Positions 1-7,130 are shown, numbered from the stretch's first letter. The stretch: DNA of 9,672 nt from an uncultured Bacillota bacterium (GCA_959606705.1 CAUHLX010000083.1:1-9672), one strand, 5' to 3'. Made by a program: numbers and translations. The notes: generated from the sequence alone by a model not told the origin.

Positions 1-1033
1 CGCTCAGGGAAAGACCAATCTTTTAGAAAGTCTTTACATCATGAGTCTGGGAAAGTCCTTTCGCACCAACAAGGACAGCGAAATGATCCGCTTCGGGGAG
101 GACTTCTGCCGGGTGGAAACGATTTCAAACAAAGACGGGGAAGAGCTTTCCGTGGTGATCGATTATGCGAAGGATGGGAAAAGCGTTCAAATTGACGGCG
201 TGAAGATCAATCGCAGCATTGAAATGCTCTCTCATGTTTACACGGTGGTGTTTTCTCCGGAGGATCTTAAAATCGTGAAAGAAGAGCCGGATAAGCGAAG
301 AAAGTTTCTGGATCGGGAGCTTTGTCAGCTCAAGCCGGTCTATTATAAAAATCTCGGCCGCTATAAAAAAATACTTCAACAGAGAAACATGTTTTTGAAA
401 AGCGGCGAAATCGATCCGGCCCTGCTGGAGGTGTGGAACGAGGAATTGGCATCTTATGGGTCCAAGATTATTTGGGAACGGAACCGATTCATCTCCCATC
501 TGAATGAAATGAGCCGGGAGCTTCACCGGGGAATCACCGATGGGAAAGAGCATCTGGAAATTTCCTATGAATCGAATGTTCCCTTGGCAGGTCAAGATGA
601 GGAACAGAAGGAAATCTTTTTGAGAAAGCTGAATCAACATCAGCATTTGGATCTTCTCCGGGGAAATACCTCAGTAGGCCCCCATAAGGATGATTTGAAA
701 ATCTGTGTGGACGGAGTGGATATTCGGCACTATGGGTCTCAAGGGCAGCAGCGGACGGCGGCTCTTTCTCTAAAGCTAGCGGAAATTCGCATGATTCAGG
801 AGGAAGCGGAGGAGGATCCCATCCTTCTGTTGGATGATGTGCTTTCGGAGTTGGATGGTGAACGGCAGAAATTTTTAATTCGCAGTTTGAGTGAGATTCA
901 GATTTTTATCACCGCTGCCGAAATCGGGCCCGCGCTTTTGGAAAGCATGCCTGAAGGATCGGTTTTTCACGTAGAGCAGGGCAGGGTTTTGAGAGAAAAC
1001 AGCGACGGTCCGCGGGCTGTGAAAAATAGCTAA
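1..1033 (+). CDS. recF: RecF, DNA replication/repair SMC-like ATPase (5'-partial)
   Basis: RecF is a cytosolic ABC/SMC-type ATPase that binds gapped DNA and helps RecO and RecR load RecA. The reading frame is open from base 2, where the residues AQGKTNLLES form the Walker A motif, so the ATG at 41 is internal and the true start lies left of the window. 343 residues are visible; full-length RecF is usually about 360-370, so roughly 20-30 residues are missing. The GKSFRT motif follows Walker A. The ABC signature GSQGQQR lies at about 734-760 and the Walker B/D-loop LLLDDVLSELD at about 823-858. The stop is TAA at 1031-1033. No gyrB follows, unlike many Firmicutes; rpmH follows instead, under its own promoter 5 bases after the stop. 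In related genomes recF lies downstream of dnaA-dnaN, so those genes probably sit to the left (inference). Confidence 0.97.
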   Translation, partial: AQGKTNLLESLYIMSLGKSFRTNKDSEMIRFGEDFCRVETISNKDGEELSVVIDYAKDGKSVQIDGVKINRSIEMLSHVYTVVFSPEDLKIVKEEPDKRRKFLDRELCQLKPVYYKNLGRYKKILQQRNMFLKSGEIDPALLEVWNEELASYGSKIIWERNRFISHLNEMSRELHRGITDGKEHLEISYESNVPLAGQDEEQKEIFLRKLNQHQHLDLLRGNTSVGPHKDDLKICVDGVDIRHYGSQGQQRTAALSLKLAEIRMIQEEAEEDPILLLDDVLSELDGERQKFLIRSLSEIQIFITAAEIGPALLESMPEGSVFHVEQGRVLRENSDGPRAVKNS

Positions 1034-1038
1034 AAACG

Positions 1039-1067
1039 TTGACAAACTACGGTTTCACATGTATAAT
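1039..1067 (+). promoter_or_regulatory. Consensus sigma-A promoter for the rpmH operon
   Basis: TTGACA at 1039-1044 and TATAAT at 1062-1067 are both perfect consensus boxes, separated by the optimal 17 bases. Transcription should begin near 1074, giving rpmH a leader of about 110 bases. The -35 box starts only 5 bases after the recF stop. Such a strong promoter fits a ribosomal protein gene and probably drives rpmH, rnpA and, by read-through, the genes after them. Confidence 0.92.
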
Positions 1068-1112
1068 AGTCAAGCGATTGCTATGAATGAAAAAAATTAA
1101 ATCAGGAGAAAA

Positions 1113-1166
1113 ATGCAATATTTTGTGGATGCGTCAGAAGCAGACACAAGATTGCGGAAAAAATAA
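1113..1166 (+). CDS. Possible 17-residue leader peptide upstream of rpmH
   Basis: Inside the rpmH leader an AGGAG at 1104-1108 lies 4 bases before an ATG. This opens a reading frame of 17 codons (MQYFVDASEADTRLRKK) ending in TAA at 1164-1166, 18 bases before the rpmH start. The peptide is charged, with a basic end (RLRKK), and matches nothing I recognise. It could be a translated leader that couples to or regulates rpmH, or a chance frame in an untranslated region. The ribosome binding site is the main argument for translation. Its stop lies just before the rpmH ribosome binding site (1171-1177), so terminating ribosomes could affect rpmH initiation (inference). Confidence 0.3.
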   Translation: MQYFVDASEADTRLRKK

Positions 1167-1184
1167 AGAAAGGAGGGTGGAAGG

Positions 1185-1319
1185 ATGAAACAGACTTACC
1201 AGCCGAAAAAAAGACAGAGAAGCAAGGAGCATGGGTTCCGGAAAAGAATGAGTTCCAAAAACGGTAGAAATGTGTTAAAGAGAAGGAGAGCAAGAGGCAG
1301 AAAGTCGCTCACAGCATAG
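1185..1319 (+). CDS. rpmH: 50S ribosomal protein L34
   Basis: L34 is a small, very basic protein of the large ribosomal subunit that binds 23S rRNA. The 44-residue product starts MKQTYQPKKRQR, contains the family segment HGFRKRMSSKNGRNVLKRRR and ends in ARGRKSLTA. This is the typical length and pattern, although the usual third residue R is replaced by Q. The start is supported by a strong AGGAGGG at 1171-1177, 7 bases upstream; the stop is TAG at 1317-1319. It is the first clear gene after the sigma-A promoter and is followed at once by a terminator-like hairpin before rnpA. This fits the common arrangement in which L34 is made in excess over the RNase P protein. Confidence 0.97.
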   Translation: MKQTYQPKKRQRSKEHGFRKRMSSKNGRNVLKRRRARGRKSLTA

Positions 1320-1345
1320 AGACCGCATCCGTGGTCTTTTTGTTT
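1320..1345 (+). terminator. Intrinsic terminator/attenuator between rpmH and rnpA
   Basis: A 7-bp hairpin pairs AGACCGC (1320-1326) with GTGGTCT (1331-1337), including one G-U pair, around a 4-base loop. A T-rich tract (TTTTTGTTT) follows. It begins directly after the rpmH stop codon. Partial termination here would lower rnpA and downstream expression relative to L34. Confidence 0.8.
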
Positions 1346-1371
1346 AACTCTTTCGGAAAAGAGGATCGGGT

Positions 1372-1728
1372 ATGCTCAGACCGAACGTACTGCGAAAGAA
1401 AAAGGACTTTTCCGTTCTTTACAGCAAGGGAAAGTCGGTGGGCGAGAGATATGTTGTGGTTTTCTTCAAAAAAAACCGCTTAGGCGTGACTCGAACGGCA
1501 TTTCTCGCCAGTAAAAAGGTGGGGAAAAGCGTTCAGAGAAATCGGGCCAGAAGGCTGATGAAGGAAAGCTATCGAGCTCTTTCCGACCAGATGGAAGCGG
1601 GCTATGACCTCATATTTATAGCGCGCAAAACCATAAATAATTTGAAATGTGCGGATGTGAAAAAATCAATGGAAGCCGCCTTAAAAAAATCCGGGATCAT
1701 CCGGAAAAAAAGTACGCAAGCAAGGTGA
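1372..1728 (+). CDS. rnpA: Ribonuclease P protein component
   Basis: RnpA is the protein subunit of RNase P. It binds the catalytic RNA and the 5' leader of precursor tRNAs. The product has 118 residues, the usual size, and is strongly basic. The family signature is visible at residues 49-68: KVGKSVQRNRARRLMKESYR, with the RNR motif at 56-58. The N-terminal LRPNVLRKKKDFSVLYSKGK is also typical. An AGAGGA at about 1360-1365 lies 6 bases before the ATG. The gene follows the rpmH attenuator and ends 7 bases before yidD, whose ribosome binding site overlaps its stop codon, so the two are probably translationally coupled. Confidence 0.97.
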   Translation: MLRPNVLRKKKDFSVLYSKGKSVGERYVVVFFKKNRLGVTRTAFLASKKVGKSVQRNRARRLMKESYRALSDQMEAGYDLIFIARKTINNLKCADVKKSMEAALKKSGIIRKKSTQAR

Positions 1729-1735
1729 GGAACAC

Positions 1736-1945
1736 TTGAAACGAATTTTAATCATTCTTGTGAGGGGATATCAGAGGTTTATATCGCCGTTGTTTCCGCC
1801 CACTTGCAGATTTTACCCTACCTGTTCCACATATTTTATACAAGCTGTAGAAAAGTATGGGGCACTCAAAGGAACTTATCTTGGAATACGGAGGATTTTG
1901 AAGTGTCATCCGTTTCATCCCGGTGGATACGACCCTTTGAAATGA
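1736..1945 (+). CDS. yidD: Membrane protein insertion efficiency factor YidD
   Basis: YidD is a small membrane-associated protein thought to assist YidC- and Sec-dependent membrane protein insertion. The product has 69 residues. An N-terminal amphipathic or hydrophobic helix (ILIILVRGYQRFISPLF) is followed by the family motif PPTCRFYPTCS, with Cys24 and Cys30. The third conserved cysteine is Cys57, in the KCHPFHPGGYDP motif. The start is TTG at 1736; no ATG or GTG fits, and a GGTGAGG at 1724-1730 that covers the rnpA stop serves as ribosome binding site. The overlap suggests translation coupled to rnpA. yidC follows after 49 bases, which fits the shared function. Confidence 0.95.
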   Translation: MKRILIILVRGYQRFISPLFPPTCRFYPTCSTYFIQAVEKYGALKGTYLGIRRILKCHPFHPGGYDPLK

Positions 1946-1957
1946 GATAACGAACGC

Positions 1958-1980
1958 AATTTGCATGAAATATGCAAATT
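1958..1980 (+). promoter_or_regulatory. Perfect 9-bp hairpin/palindrome just before the yidC ribosome binding site
   Basis: AATTTGCAT (1958-1966) and ATGCAAATT (1972-1980) are perfect inverted repeats around a 5-base loop. The yidC ribosome binding site AGGAGG (1982-1987) begins 2 bases later. There is no T tract, so it is not a standard terminator. It may be an mRNA stability or translation control hairpin, or a protein-binding palindrome. The repeat is directly visible; its role is inferred. Confidence 0.5.
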
Positions 1981-1994
1981 CAGGAGGATATTGA

Positions 1995-2726
1995 ATGACG
2001 AAGTTTATTGCAATACCTTTGGGATATTTGCTGAATTTTCTTTATGGGCTGATCGATAATTATGGGGTATCTCTGATTATCTTTACCTTGATCGTACGGG
2101 CGTGTCTTTTCCCGCTCTACGCAAATCAGATCAAGCACTCCCTGAAAATGCAGGACATGCAGCCGAAGCTTCAGGCGCTGCAGAAAAAATACGCCAATGA
2201 CAAAGAAACTCTGAATGCCAAGATGATGGAGCTTTATAAGGAAGAAAATTTCAACCCCATGCGGGGATGCCTTCCTATGATCATTCAGCTTCCTATCATT
2301 TGGGGTCTTTTCGCCCTTCTCAGAAATCCCATGAAATTCATCCATAATGATGCGTTTATCATGGCGGTACACGAGCCGTTCTTATGGATCAAGGATCTGA
2401 GTCAGCCGGATTTATGGATGATTCTTCCGATCCTGGCCGGCGTGGCGACTTTCTTCTCCTATACCGTAATGATGACTCAAAATACCGGCGCTCAAGGCGC
2501 GGCCGGACAGACCAACACCATGATGAAGATGATGAAATATTTCTTCCCCATTATGATCGTCTGGATGGGCCGTTCGTTCCCTGCCGGTCTGGCCCTTTAC
2601 TGGTTTATAGGTACCACGGTCATGGTAGCTCAAAGCTTCTTCATGAATAAATGGAAAAAGAAGAAGATGGCTCAGATCGAATTGGAAAAGATGAAGGGAA
2701 AAACTAAGAAGAAGGCTACGAAGTAG
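1995..2726 (+). CDS. yidC: Membrane protein insertase YidC/Oxa1 (clostridial short form)
   Basis: YidC inserts and folds membrane proteins, alone or with SecYEG. The product has 243 residues. Hydrophobic segments lie at about 22-42, 92-109, 139-160 and 182-217. The segment IIFTLIVRACLFPLY carries the conserved groove arginine at position 35. A basic cytoplasmic loop (about 43-90) follows, and the C-terminal tail is lysine-rich (residues 219-243), as expected for ribosome contact. Unlike Bacillus SpoIIIJ, no N-terminal lipobox signal peptide is visible; this short form is typical of Clostridia. The start has an excellent AGGAGG 7 bases upstream. The gene follows yidD and precedes jag by 24 bases, the classic yidC-jag pair. 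Confidence 0.96.
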   Translation: MTKFIAIPLGYLLNFLYGLIDNYGVSLIIFTLIVRACLFPLYANQIKHSLKMQDMQPKLQALQKKYANDKETLNAKMMELYKEENFNPMRGCLPMIIQLPIIWGLFALLRNPMKFIHNDAFIMAVHEPFLWIKDLSQPDLWMILPILAGVATFFSYTVMMTQNTGAQGAAGQTNTMMKMMKYFFPIMIVWMGRSFPAGLALYWFIGTTVMVAQSFFMNKWKKKKMAQIELEKMKGKTKKKATK

Positions 2727-2750
2727 CGACGGAAAAGCAGGTGTAGACAG

Positions 2751-3671
2751 ATGGATAAATTTCATGATATCACAATGGATTTTTCGGAAAAATGGGGAAA
2801 AGACGTGGAGGACGCGGTTCGTCTGGCTTTGTCGGATCTGGGCGCTTCACGGGATGAAGTGGAAGTCATTGTCTTAGAGGAACCTTCTAAGGGATTTTTC
2901 GGGATCGGGTCCAAGCTCGCTAAGGTGAGAGTGGAAAAGAAAAAGAAAGAAGAACCAAAGAAGGAAGAAAAAAGAGAAGAGAAAAAGGAAGAGAAACGTG
3001 AAGAACGTCCTCGCCAGGAGGAACGTCCGAAGCGGCGGGAAGAGAGACGCGGTTCGTCTCAGAAAGCGGATTCCGAACTGGATCAGGAAGAAGAGACCTT
3101 TGTGATCGAGCGGAACGAAAAGAGAGATCGAAGAAGAAAAGAGAAGGATCGTTCCAAAGAAAATCGGGAGCCAAAGGAAGGCGACAGCAAGTTTACCATT
3201 CGGGAACGGCCGGCCGATTTGGTGGAAGTTACCGAACATGCCGCGATTACCTTTCTAAAGGACGTAACGGAAAAGATGGGATTGACTCTTACGATTCAAG
3301 CCTATGTCAATGAGGACAGCATTTATATCGATATGGAAGGAAAGGATTCCGGCACCATCATCGGCAAGCGTGGACAAACCTTGGATTCCATTCAGTATCT
3401 CACCAGCTTGGTGGTGAATAAGGATCGGGAAAAATATATTCGCGTGGTGGTAGATGCGGAAAATTATCGGGAAAAAAGGGAACGCACATTGGAGCAGCTG
3501 GCCAATCGCCTGGCCGATAAGGTAAAGCGCACCGGAAAGAGCGTGCGTCTGGAACCGATGAATCCTTATGAAAGAAAAGTGATTCACGCCACACTCCAGA
3601 GAAATCCTTATGTGACTACCAGAAGCGAAGGGGAAGAACCCTATCGCAGAGTGGTGATCGAATTAAAATAG
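2751..3671 (+). CDS. jag: RNA-binding protein Jag/KhpB (Jag-N, KH, R3H) with long charged linker
   Basis: Jag (SpoIIIJ-associated, KhpB) is a cytosolic RNA-binding protein often paired with KhpA; in other Firmicutes it affects sporulation or cell elongation. The product has 306 residues, about 100 longer than Bacillus Jag. The Jag-N domain spans about 9-60, with the KGFFGIGSKLAKV motif. A very charged K/E/R linker covers about 61-165. The KH domain follows, with IIGKRGQTLDSIQYL carrying the GxxG loop. The R3H domain ends the protein, with NPYERKVIHATLQRN (R-x3-H). The chosen ATG has a weak AGGTG about 8 bases upstream. An alternative in-frame ATG at 2775 has no visible ribosome binding site. 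The linker is encoded by a nearly all-purine stretch. Confidence 0.96.
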   Translation: MDKFHDITMDFSEKWGKDVEDAVRLALSDLGASRDEVEVIVLEEPSKGFFGIGSKLAKVRVEKKKKEEPKKEEKREEKKEEKREERPRQEERPKRREERRGSSQKADSELDQEEETFVIERNEKRDRRRKEKDRSKENREPKEGDSKFTIRERPADLVEVTEHAAITFLKDVTEKMGLTLTIQAYVNEDSIYIDMEGKDSGTIIGKRGQTLDSIQYLTSLVVNKDREKYIRVVVDAENYREKRERTLEQLANRLADKVKRTGKSVRLEPMNPYERKVIHATLQRNPYVTTRSEGEEPYRRVVIELK

Positions 3672-3712
3672 GAGCGTGCCGTTTTAGGACCTGCCGAATA
3701 GAAGAACATAGC

Positions 3713-3743
3713 GAATAACCTGCGGCATGTACGCAGGTTATTC
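3713..3743 (+). terminator. 12-bp perfect hairpin between jag and mnmE (weak terminator or processing site)
   Basis: GAATAACCTGCG (3713-3724) pairs perfectly with CGCAGGTTATTC (3732-3743) around a 7-base loop. Only a weak T-containing stretch (TCATTT) follows, so termination may be partial. It lies in the 92-base jag-mnmE gap, upstream of the mnmE ribosome binding site. It could separate expression of the yidC-jag and mnmE-mnmG-rsmG segments or stabilise the downstream mRNA. Confidence 0.6.
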
Positions 3744-3763
3744 TCATTTGAAAGGAAAATGAT

Positions 3764-5209
3764 ATGGAAGATACGATTGCCGCGATCGCTACCGCTTATG
3801 GAGAGGGTGGGATAGGAATCGTCCGCATCAGCGGTCCACGGTCGAAAGAAATTCTGGAAAATGTATTTCGGACGGTAAAAAAGTCCCGGATAAAAAGCGG
3901 ACCATATGAGCCGCAAGCCCTTTCGATTCAATATGGAGCGCCCATAGAAAATAGACGATTAACATATGGAAATGTTATTGAGTGGAAAGAAAATCCGGAC
4001 GGAAGCTTGCGTGAGTCGGTGGTGGACGAAGCGATGGCTGTTTTTATGAAAGAGCCTTTTACCTATACCATGGAGGATACGGCGGAAATTCAATGTCACG
4101 GCAGTGTGGTTTCTCTGAGAAAAACGCTGGAATTGGTGCTGCGGAACGGAGCTCGGCTGGCGGAGCCCGGGGAGTTTACCAAGAGAGCCTTTCTCAACGG
4201 AAGAATTGATTTAACCCAGGCGGAAGCGGTCATCGACGTGGTGAAAGCGAAGTCGGAGCGGGGATATACGGCCGCGATGAATCAGCTGGAGGGACGCCTT
4301 TCTCAGGAGATTCGTTCCATTCGGGAAAAGGTGACGGATTTCCTTTCATTGGTCATTGTCAATCTGGATTATCCGGACGAGGATATCGAAGAAGTGACCT
4401 ATGAGGAATGCGGTGAAAAGCTGCGGTGGATCAACTGCGAGCTGGAGCGGATTCTCGGGACCGCGGAAACCGGTAAAATGCTGAGGGAAGGGCTATCCGT
4501 GGCTATTATAGGACGTCCCAACGTGGGAAAATCTTCTCTGATGAATCAGCTGCTGGGAGAGTCCCGGGCTATCGTTACGGAGATTCCCGGAACCACCAGA
4601 GATGTCATTGAGGAAGGGTTGTCCATTCGGGGAATTCCCATTCGGCTGATCGACACTGCCGGAATTAGACAGACGGTAGATCAAATCGAACAGATGGGAA
4701 TTGAAAAAACCAGGGAATCCTTGGAACAGGCGGATTTGGTACTTTATCTGATCGACGGAAGCAAAAGCTTGTCCGAAGAAGATTTTGAGATTAGCCGCCA
4801 GATTCAGAAGAAAAAGGTTCTGATTCTGTTAAATAAGGACGATCTGGATCGAAAAGTGAAGGAAGAGGATCTTAAACATCTGCTGCCTGAAGCGGAATGG
4901 ATTCGTACTTCGATGACCGACGGCAGGGGAATCGATCTTTTGGAAGATAAAATAGAACATTTGGTTTATCAGGGTAAGGTTTATCAAGAGGAAAGTGCCG
5001 TGGTAACCAATGTGCGGCAGAAAGAGCTGCTGCTGCAGGCAGTCGATTCCGTTCATGATGCAATTGAAATGCTGCGGAGAGGTGAGGCTTTGGATTTTGT
5101 GGAAATGGATCTTCGGCGATGCTGGGAGCTTTTAGGAGAAATTACGGGTGAGTCCGTGACCGATGAAATCATAGACGAGGTATTTTCACGTTTTTGTCTG
5201 GGAAAGTAG
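3764..5209 (+). CDS. mnmE: tRNA uridine-5-carboxymethylaminomethyl(34) synthesis GTPase MnmE
   Basis: MnmE is a dimeric, potassium-activated GTPase. With MnmG it installs the (carboxymethyl)aminomethyl group at C5 of wobble uridine 34 in several tRNAs. The product has 481 residues. The N-terminal formyl-folate-binding domain starts MEDTIAAIAT and includes ISGP. The central helical region is interrupted by the G domain: G1 GRPNVGKSS at 250-258, TTRD at 277-280, DTAG at 297-300 and NKDD at 357-360. The protein ends in FCLGK with the catalytic Cys478. It is about 20 residues longer than typical, apparently from an insertion around residues 42-85 in the N-terminal domain. An AAAGGA upstream supports the ATG. 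mnmG follows after 7 bases, as in many Firmicutes. Confidence 0.97.
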   Translation: MEDTIAAIATAYGEGGIGIVRISGPRSKEILENVFRTVKKSRIKSGPYEPQALSIQYGAPIENRRLTYGNVIEWKENPDGSLRESVVDEAMAVFMKEPFTYTMEDTAEIQCHGSVVSLRKTLELVLRNGARLAEPGEFTKRAFLNGRIDLTQAEAVIDVVKAKSERGYTAAMNQLEGRLSQEIRSIREKVTDFLSLVIVNLDYPDEDIEEVTYEECGEKLRWINCELERILGTAETGKMLREGLSVAIIGRPNVGKSSLMNQLLGESRAIVTEIPGTTRDVIEEGLSIRGIPIRLIDTAGIRQTVDQIEQMGIEKTRESLEQADLVLYLIDGSKSLSEEDFEISRQIQKKKVLILLNKDDLDRKVKEEDLKHLLPEAEWIRTSMTDGRGIDLLEDKIEHLVYQGKVYQEESAVVTNVRQKELLLQAVDSVHDAIEMLRRGEALDFVEMDLRRCWELLGEITGESVTDEIIDEVFSRFCLGK

Positions 5210-5216
5210 GAATAGA

Positions 5217-7115
5217 ATGAACGGTATTTTAATGGATCAATACGATGTGATCGTAATAGGAGCGGGACACGCAGGCTGTGAAGCGGCACTGGCTTCCGCA
5301 AGAATGGGCTGCCGTACCGTGATTTTTTCCATCAATTTGGAGGCGGTGGCCATGATGCCCTGCAATCCTTCCATCGGAGGAAGCGGAAAGGGGCATTTGG
5401 TTCGGGAGATCGACGCTTTGGGCGGGGAGATGGGAATCAATGCCGATAAGACTCTGATTCAGAGCAAGATGTTGAATACGGCCAAAGGGCCGGCGGTCCA
5501 TTCCCTTAGAGCTCAGGCTGATAAAACACGATATCACGAGGAAATGAAAAAAACGCTGGAGGCTCAAGAAAATCTGGATCTGAAGCAGGGGGAAGTCATC
5601 GATCTGATCGTTGAAGAGGATTCGGAAACAGGGAAACGCAAGGCCGCCGGCGTGGTTTTGAGGACCGGAACCTCTTATCGGGGAAAAGCGGTTATTTTAG
5701 CCACCGGGACCTTTCTGAAAGGGAAGATTTTCATCGGAGACTGCGCTTATGAAAGCGGACCCAACGGTTTGGCTCCTTCCGTGGATTTGGGAGATCGCTT
5801 GAGAGAATATGGTCTGGGAATGAGGAGATTCAAAACGGGGACTCCTGCCAGAACCTTGGGAGCGGATTTGAACTACGATAAAATGATCGAACAGAAAGGA
5901 GACGAAACCATCGTTCCTTTTTCCTTTCTCAATGATGAGATTCAAAGAGATCAGGTTTCCTGCTGGCTGACCTATACCAATGAGGAAACTCATCGTATTA
6001 TTCGGGAGAACTTTTCCAGATCCGCTTTGTTCGGAGGGCAGATCGAGGGAATAGGTCCGCGGTATTGTCCGTCCATCGAGGATAAAGTCAATCGCTTTGC
6101 CGATAAAGAGCGCCATCAGCTCTTCATCGAGCCGGAAGGGCTTTCGACGGATGAAATGTATATTCAAGGAATGTCCTCCAGTCTTCCGGAGGATGTGCAG
6201 CTGGCTTTTTATCGAACCATCCCCGGCTTGGAGCGAATGAAAATTGTTCGTCCGGCTTATGCCATCGAATATGACTGCATCGATCCTCAAGAGTTGACTC
6301 TCTCTCTGGAGTATCGTCAGATAGAAAATCTTTTTTGTGCCGGACAGTTCAACGGGAGTTCCGGATATGAGGAAGCGGCTGCCCAGGGATTGATGGCCGG
6401 TATAAACGCCGTATTGAAAATAAAGGGTCAAAATCCATTTATTTTAAAACGAAATGAGGCTTATATTGGCGTTCTAATCGACGATCTCGTTATGAAAGGT
6501 ACTAATGAACCTTACAGAATAATGACGTCCAGAGCGGAATATAGGCTGCTTCTGAGGCAAGATAACGCGGACGACCGTTTGACGGAGGCTTCTTATAAAC
6601 TAGGATTAGCAACAAAGGAAAGATATGATAAATCAGTAAAAATAAGAAAAGAAGCGGAACAGGAGATCAAACGACTGGAAGAAACCTTTGTTCTTCCGGG
6701 AGAGATCAACGAGTTTTTACTGGCTCATGAAAATGTGGAGATCAATCGAAGATGTTCTCTGGCCGAATTACTGAAGCGTCCTCAGATTACTTATGAGATG
6801 CTGAAGGAAATCGATACCGGGCGGAAGCGGCTTTCGCCTCAAGCGGTGATTCGCGCGGAAATTCAAATTAAGTATGAAGGCTACATCAACAAGCAGCTTC
6901 AGCAGGTAGAACGTTTTTCCAAGCTAGAGGGAAAAAAGCTGCCGGAGGAGTTGGATTATGATCATATGGAGGGACTGCGTCTGGAGGCCAGGCAGAAGCT
7001 GTCGAAAATGAGGCCCGGATCCATCGGTCAGGCTTCCAGGATCTCCGGAGTTTCTCCGGCCGATATCAATGTGCTTCTGGTTCATCTGGAACGGACCAGA
7101 AGGCGGAAAGTATAG
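5217..7115 (+). CDS. mnmG: tRNA uridine-5-carboxymethylaminomethyl(34) synthesis enzyme MnmG (GidA)
   Basis: MnmG is the FAD- and NADH-dependent partner of MnmE in wobble uridine 34 modification. The product has 632 residues, the normal size. The FAD-binding motif VIGAGHAGCEAA lies at about 14-25. MPCNPSIGGSGKGH at about 47-60 carries conserved Cys49, and RYCPSIEDK carries the second conserved Cys284. The segment SRAEYRLLLRQDNADDRLT and the C-terminal helical end (RISGVSPADINVLLVHL) are also typical. The ATG at 5217 has an AGGAA-type site overlapping the mnmE stop region. A second in-frame ATG at 5232 (MDQYDVIV) is closer to the usual N-terminus but lacks a clear ribosome binding site, so either start is possible. 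rsmG follows after 15 bases. Confidence 0.97.
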   Translation: MNGILMDQYDVIVIGAGHAGCEAALASARMGCRTVIFSINLEAVAMMPCNPSIGGSGKGHLVREIDALGGEMGINADKTLIQSKMLNTAKGPAVHSLRAQADKTRYHEEMKKTLEAQENLDLKQGEVIDLIVEEDSETGKRKAAGVVLRTGTSYRGKAVILATGTFLKGKIFIGDCAYESGPNGLAPSVDLGDRLREYGLGMRRFKTGTPARTLGADLNYDKMIEQKGDETIVPFSFLNDEIQRDQVSCWLTYTNEETHRIIRENFSRSALFGGQIEGIGPRYCPSIEDKVNRFADKERHQLFIEPEGLSTDEMYIQGMSSSLPEDVQLAFYRTIPGLERMKIVRPAYAIEYDCIDPQELTLSLEYRQIENLFCAGQFNGSSGYEEAAAQGLMAGINAVLKIKGQNPFILKRNEAYIGVLIDDLVMKGTNEPYRIMTSRAEYRLLLRQDNADDRLTEASYKLGLATKERYDKSVKIRKEAEQEIKRLEETFVLPGEINEFLLAHENVEINRRCSLAELLKRPQITYEMLKEIDTGRKRLSPQAVIRAEIQIKYEGYINKQLQQVERFSKLEGKKLPEELDYDHMEGLRLEARQKLSKMRPGSIGQASRISGVSPADINVLLVHLERTRRRKV

Positions 7116-7130
7116 TGTGAGGGATCGATT

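Noticed and set aside
963..978. parS-like sequence in recF (TTTTTCACGTAGAGCA, 12 of 16 matches)
   Set aside because: The palindrome is broken on the right side and the bases are explained by the recF coding sequence; too degenerate to call.
41..1033. Taking the ATG at 41 as the recF start
   Set aside because: The Walker A motif AQGKTNLL is encoded in the same frame upstream of this ATG, so the gene continues beyond the left edge.
1051..1060. parS half-site GGTTTCACAT in the spacer of the rpmH promoter
   Set aside because: Only one half resembles parS; the other half is the -10 region. Probably chance.
1034..1184. Possible oriC between recF and rpmH
   Set aside because: Only one degenerate DnaA-box-like 9-mer (TGTGGATGC at 1124-1132, two mismatches) is visible, with no cluster and no AT-rich unwinding repeats. 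The stretch is explained by a promoter and leader.
1102..1293. Antisense frame covering the rpmH leader and gene
   Set aside because: Its Phe/Ser-rich translation is what the reverse of a Lys/Arg-rich gene gives; rpmH explains the region.
2384..2650. Alternative + strand frame within yidC
   Set aside because: Out of frame with the clear YidC product, rich in Asp/Arg/Ser/His typical of shadow frames, and no family resemblance.
5697..6431. Long antisense open frame (244 codons) on the - strand
   Set aside because: It lies wholly inside mnmG, whose conserved motifs cover the same bases, and its translation has no recognisable domain. It is a shadow frame.
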